Source of the DNA: Shewanella aestuarii
GTDB lineage: Bacteria > Pseudomonadota > Gammaproteobacteria > Enterobacterales > Shewanellaceae
Assembly: GCF_011765625.1 (NCBI RefSeq)
Contig: NZ_CP050313.1
Location: 2,538,501-2,602,500, forward strand
Direction of reading: 5' to 3'
Length of the DNA: 64,000 bases
The stretch's first letter is position 1; every line of letters starts with the position of its first letter. The position numbers and the translations under genes were made by a program. A model generated the notes under the pieces. That model ran no database searches, had not been told where the DNA came from, and saw nothing but the letters and a program-made list of their open reading frames with translations. Shown here piece after piece: positions 63,515 through 64,000 of this stretch.

Positions 63515-64000
63515 TTAAATTGACAGCGTTTTAAGACGTTTACCGCCCCAAAGCGCATTCACGATAGAACGAGTTCCGACAATTGCAGTAAACATAGAAG
63601 TCGCGATACCAATCATTAATGTCACGGCGAAGCCTTTTACCGCTCCTGTACCTACAGCAAATAAAATAAGCGCTGTCATAAAGGTGGTAATGTTCGCATC
63701 AGCAATGGTGGAGAATGCATTTGCATAACCTTCATGAATCGCCTGCTGAACACTACGTCCTGCTAACAATTCTTCACGAATACGCTCATAAATCAGTACG
63801 TTACCATCAACCGCCATACCGACAGTTAGTACCATACCCGCAATACCCGGTAAGGTTAATACCGCACCTGGGATCATCGACATCACACCGACAACCATCA
63901 CAAGGTTAGCTAACAGTGCAAGGTTGGCAATAAAACCAAACGCACGGTAATAAATCAGCATGAAAACTAATACTATGGCTAAACCGAAGATCATCGCTTG
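63515..64000 (-). CDS. secD: Protein translocase subunit SecD, C-terminal part
   Basis: The frame is open at the window edge, so only the last 161 residues are visible. They hold the C-terminal membrane segments of SecD with the hallmark [31 protein letters not shown] (the DGN aspartate is thought to relay protons) and the [13 protein letters not shown] segment. SecD is paired with SecF in the translocase. The N-terminal periplasmic domain is outside. Confidence 0.96.
   Translation of the reverse strand, partial: QAMIFGLAIVLVFMLIYYRAFGFIANLALLANLVMVVGVMSMIPGAVLTLPGIAGMVLTVGMAVDGNVLIYERIREELLAGRSVQQAIHEGYANAFSTIADANITTFMTALILFAVGTGAVKGFAVTLMIGIATSMFTAIVGTRSIVNALWGGKRLKTLSI

Noticed and set aside
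1..64000. tRNA or rRNA genes
   Set aside because: No cloverleaf-like GGTTCGAATCC-type arm or conserved rRNA segment was seen when reading both strands, though a covariance search was not possible.

Overview
The window reads as chromosomal DNA of a marine gammaproteobacterium, most likely a Shewanella. I base this on gene content and order: a prmB-aroC-(MFS)-(NAD kinase-like)-yfcL-(TrmH-like) operon next to smrB, sixA and a pitrilysin-type protease; fadIJ beside a moxR/bat operon; nupC-deoD; a YaeQ/siroheme block and secDF; and many c-di-GMP proteins. It is moderately AT-rich throughout. No rRNA, tRNA or CRISPR array was seen.

Layout. 1-1551: the 3' end of a membrane-anchored serine hydrolase and a probable gene relic. 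1552-11633: a catabolic island without a visible regulator (M19 dipeptidase-like protein, ornithine cyclodeaminase-family protein, M81/MlrC-like protein, SDR, TauD-type dioxygenase, two enolase-superfamily enzymes and a BASS-type transporter). 11866-17895: an AT-rich signalling island (RsbQ-like hydrolase coupled to a PAS-GGDEF cyclase, then an Aer-like chemoreceptor in an operon with a GAF-PAS-PAS-GGDEF-EAL protein). About 18580-19880: a tnpB-only IS200/IS605-type element. 20338-29805: the housekeeping prmB/aroC operon, smrB, sixA and an M16 protease. 30103-35255: a very large beta-propeller/PAS/GGDEF/EAL sensor followed by a small gene made almost wholly of 39-bp tandem repeats plus a coupled 38-aa gene. 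35540-38982: fadJ and fadI for fatty-acid beta-oxidation, with FadR-like and PsrA-like operators upstream. 39232-46497: a six-gene moxR-DUF58-DUF4381-VWA-VWA/TPR-BatD operon. 46615-49553: an ECF sigma factor with a DUF3379 probable anti-sigma protein, then putP. 49946-51142: a FadL-type porin preceded by another FadR-like site. 51349-56414: an RND efflux operon that also carries a DUF2892 membrane protein and a periplasmic rhodanese. 56657-57175: an orphan type IV pilin. 57978-59984: nupC-deoD for purine nucleoside uptake and phosphorolysis. 60084-64000: a small lipoprotein, YaeQ, a siroheme-type dehydrogenase, a DUF2007 protein, secF and the 3' part of secD.

Three otherwise normal-looking genes (M81 protein, first enolase, aroC) are each broken by what looks like one missing base inside a short G or C run. 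A fourth one-base indel, an extra A, lies in the repeat gene. Because aroC is a housekeeping gene, indel errors in the sequence are at least as likely as true decay, and the broken genes are described in their restored form.

The most unusual items are the 13-residue-repeat exported protein with its coupled 38-aa partner (34508-34965), the RsbQ-like receptor/diguanylate cyclase pair with a degenerate copy of the hydrolase 5' end upstream, the RND-DUF2892-rhodanese operon, and the M19 protein that lacks half of its metal ligands.
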